From assembly GCA_015486095.1 (NCBI GenBank), contig WFSK01000144.1, forward strand, positions 1-6,454: 6,454 nt of DNA, given 5' to 3'. Numbering within the stretch: the first letter of the stretch is position 1; the number at the start of each line of letters is the position of its first letter. This DNA is from Thermotogae bacterium (GTDB taxonomy: Bacteria; Thermotogota; Thermotogae; B3-G13). The notes beneath the pieces were generated by a model. It was not told the origin of the DNA. It worked only from the letters and a program-made list of their open reading frames with translations, and ran no database searches. The position numbers were made by a program, and so were the translations under genes. This document shows, piece after piece, positions 6,188 to 6,454 of this stretch.

Positions 6188-6215
6188 ATGATAACACAGA
6201 TCGCACATTATGCAA
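6188..6215 (-). promoter_or_regulatory. Candidate promoter for the permease-dehydrogenase operon
   Basis: Read on the minus strand, TTGCAT (6215-6210) and TATCAT (6193-6188) are separated by 16 bases. The -10 box matches TATAAT at 5 of 6; the -35 box matches only its first three bases. Transcription would start near 6181 and give a leader of about 100 bases before the permease ATG. It is the best candidate in the gap but is only moderate in quality. Confidence 0.4.
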
Positions 6216-6261
6216 AGTTGTATACGAACTTCCTGCTATCCTGTAGAGATAAGACTTTATG

Positions 6262-6322
6262 CCTTGTCCGATGAAACGGAGTTCCATAATGTTGTTCACC
6301 GTTTCGGTGAATCGGACAGAGG
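6262..6322. repeat. 61-base interrupted inverted repeat with alternative hairpins
   Basis: TGTCCGAT (6265-6272) and ATCGGACA (6311-6318) are perfect inverted copies, flanked outside by CCT and AGG separated by one unpaired base. Just inside, GAAACGG (6273-6279) pairs with CCGTTTC (6299-6305), leaving GGTGA (6306-6310) as a bulge. The right half can instead form its own perfect hairpin, TTCACC (6295-6300), loop GTTTC, GGTGAA (6306-6311), which uses the same bases and excludes the larger fold. It lies between the two divergent promoters. No T-run follows on either side, so a simple terminator is unlikely. It may be an operator pair, an RNA switch-like element or a small mobile repeat. Confidence 0.55.
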
Positions 6323-6345
6323 TGAATTCTTGTTCTTACGAATTA

Positions 6346-6374
6346 TAGTCCTTTTCCGCGGAGTATGATATAAT
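6346..6374 (+). promoter_or_regulatory. Promoter of the right-edge gene
   Basis: A perfect TATAAT at 6369-6374 is preceded after 17 bases by TAGTCC (6346-6351), a weak 3-of-6 match to TTGACA. The predicted start of transcription, about 6381, is within a few bases of the ATG at 6384, so the mRNA would have essentially no leader. Confidence 0.55.
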
Positions 6375-6383
6375 TCTTATGAA

Positions 6384-6454
6384 ATGGGCGTATACGACAG
6401 TGCATTCAAGAAGGTTTTCTCCGATAAACAGATATTCTCTCAATTCATAAAGGC
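6384..6454 (+). CDS. Start of a putative Rpn/PD-(D/E)XK transposase-like nuclease (partial)
   Basis: The gene runs off the right edge; 23 codons are visible. They encode MGVYDSAFKKVFSDKQIFSQ followed by Phe-Ile-Lys. This closely resembles the usual opening of Rpn-family proteins (recombination-promoting nuclease, YhgA-like transposase, PD-(D/E)XK fold), which begin with D-x-x-FK-x-xFSD followed by a helix. The catalytic domain lies outside the window, so the assignment rests on the N terminus alone. The start is constrained: an in-frame TGA occurs at 6366-6368 and no other start codon lies between. No Shine-Dalgarno sequence precedes the ATG, consistent with a leaderless mRNA. The gene is divergent from the permease operon. 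Confidence 0.55.
   Translation, partial: MGVYDSAFKKVFSDKQIFSQFIK

Overview
The window looks like chromosomal DNA of a thermophilic, flagellated bacterium, most probably a member of the Thermotogota. This is inferred, not proven. The grounds are strong GGTGA-type ribosome binding sites, Arg codons dominated by AGA/AGG, frequent ATA for Ile, very tight gene packing, and folate-dependent TrmFO beside a FliD.

Layout, left to right. Positions 1-283 hold no gene I can identify. A clear promoter (284-313) then drives tRNA-Ser(CGA) (321-407). Ribosomal protein L31 (rpmE, 436-651) follows after 28 bases with no terminator, and the flagellar cap protein FliD (701-2089) comes next. The fliD start region has its Shine-Dalgarno sequence inside a small GGGG/CCCC hairpin. 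The tRNA methyltransferase gene trmFO (3395-2079, minus strand) converges on fliD, and the two genes overlap by 11 bases at their 3' ends.

Between trmFO and the next gene lies about 570 bases without an intact gene. Read on the minus strand in several frames, it contains pieces of a lipocalin-like CrtC/AttH-type hydratase domain broken by stops and frameshifts. I read it as a decayed, N-terminally truncated pseudogene. A 20-base imperfect tandem duplication inside it is one likely cause of frame loss.

A two-gene minus-strand unit follows: an AEC-family permease (6082-5168) and, 42 bases downstream, an iron-type alcohol dehydrogenase of the BdhA/YqhD group (5125-3965). The metabolic substrate is not evident. 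Upstream of the permease are a candidate promoter, a perfect inverted repeat at the predicted transcription start, and a 21-codon leader reading frame ending 3 bases before the permease ATG. Further right is a 61-base inverted repeat that can fold in two mutually exclusive ways. At the right edge, a plus-strand gene beginning at 6384 looks like the start of an Rpn/PD-(D/E)XK transposase-like nuclease, apparently with a leaderless mRNA.

How the genes fit together: the left half is translation and tRNA maturation (tRNA-Ser, L31, TrmFO) plus flagellar assembly (FliD). The right half is accessory metabolism, a permease with an oxidoreductase, bordered by a dead enzyme gene and a putative mobile-type nuclease, so the segment from about 3380 rightwards looks like the more changeable part. 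I see no CRISPR array, insertion sequence ends or rRNA. No single element is strong enough to be called a new biological system; the best leads are the pseudogene and the structured intergenic region at 6160-6384.
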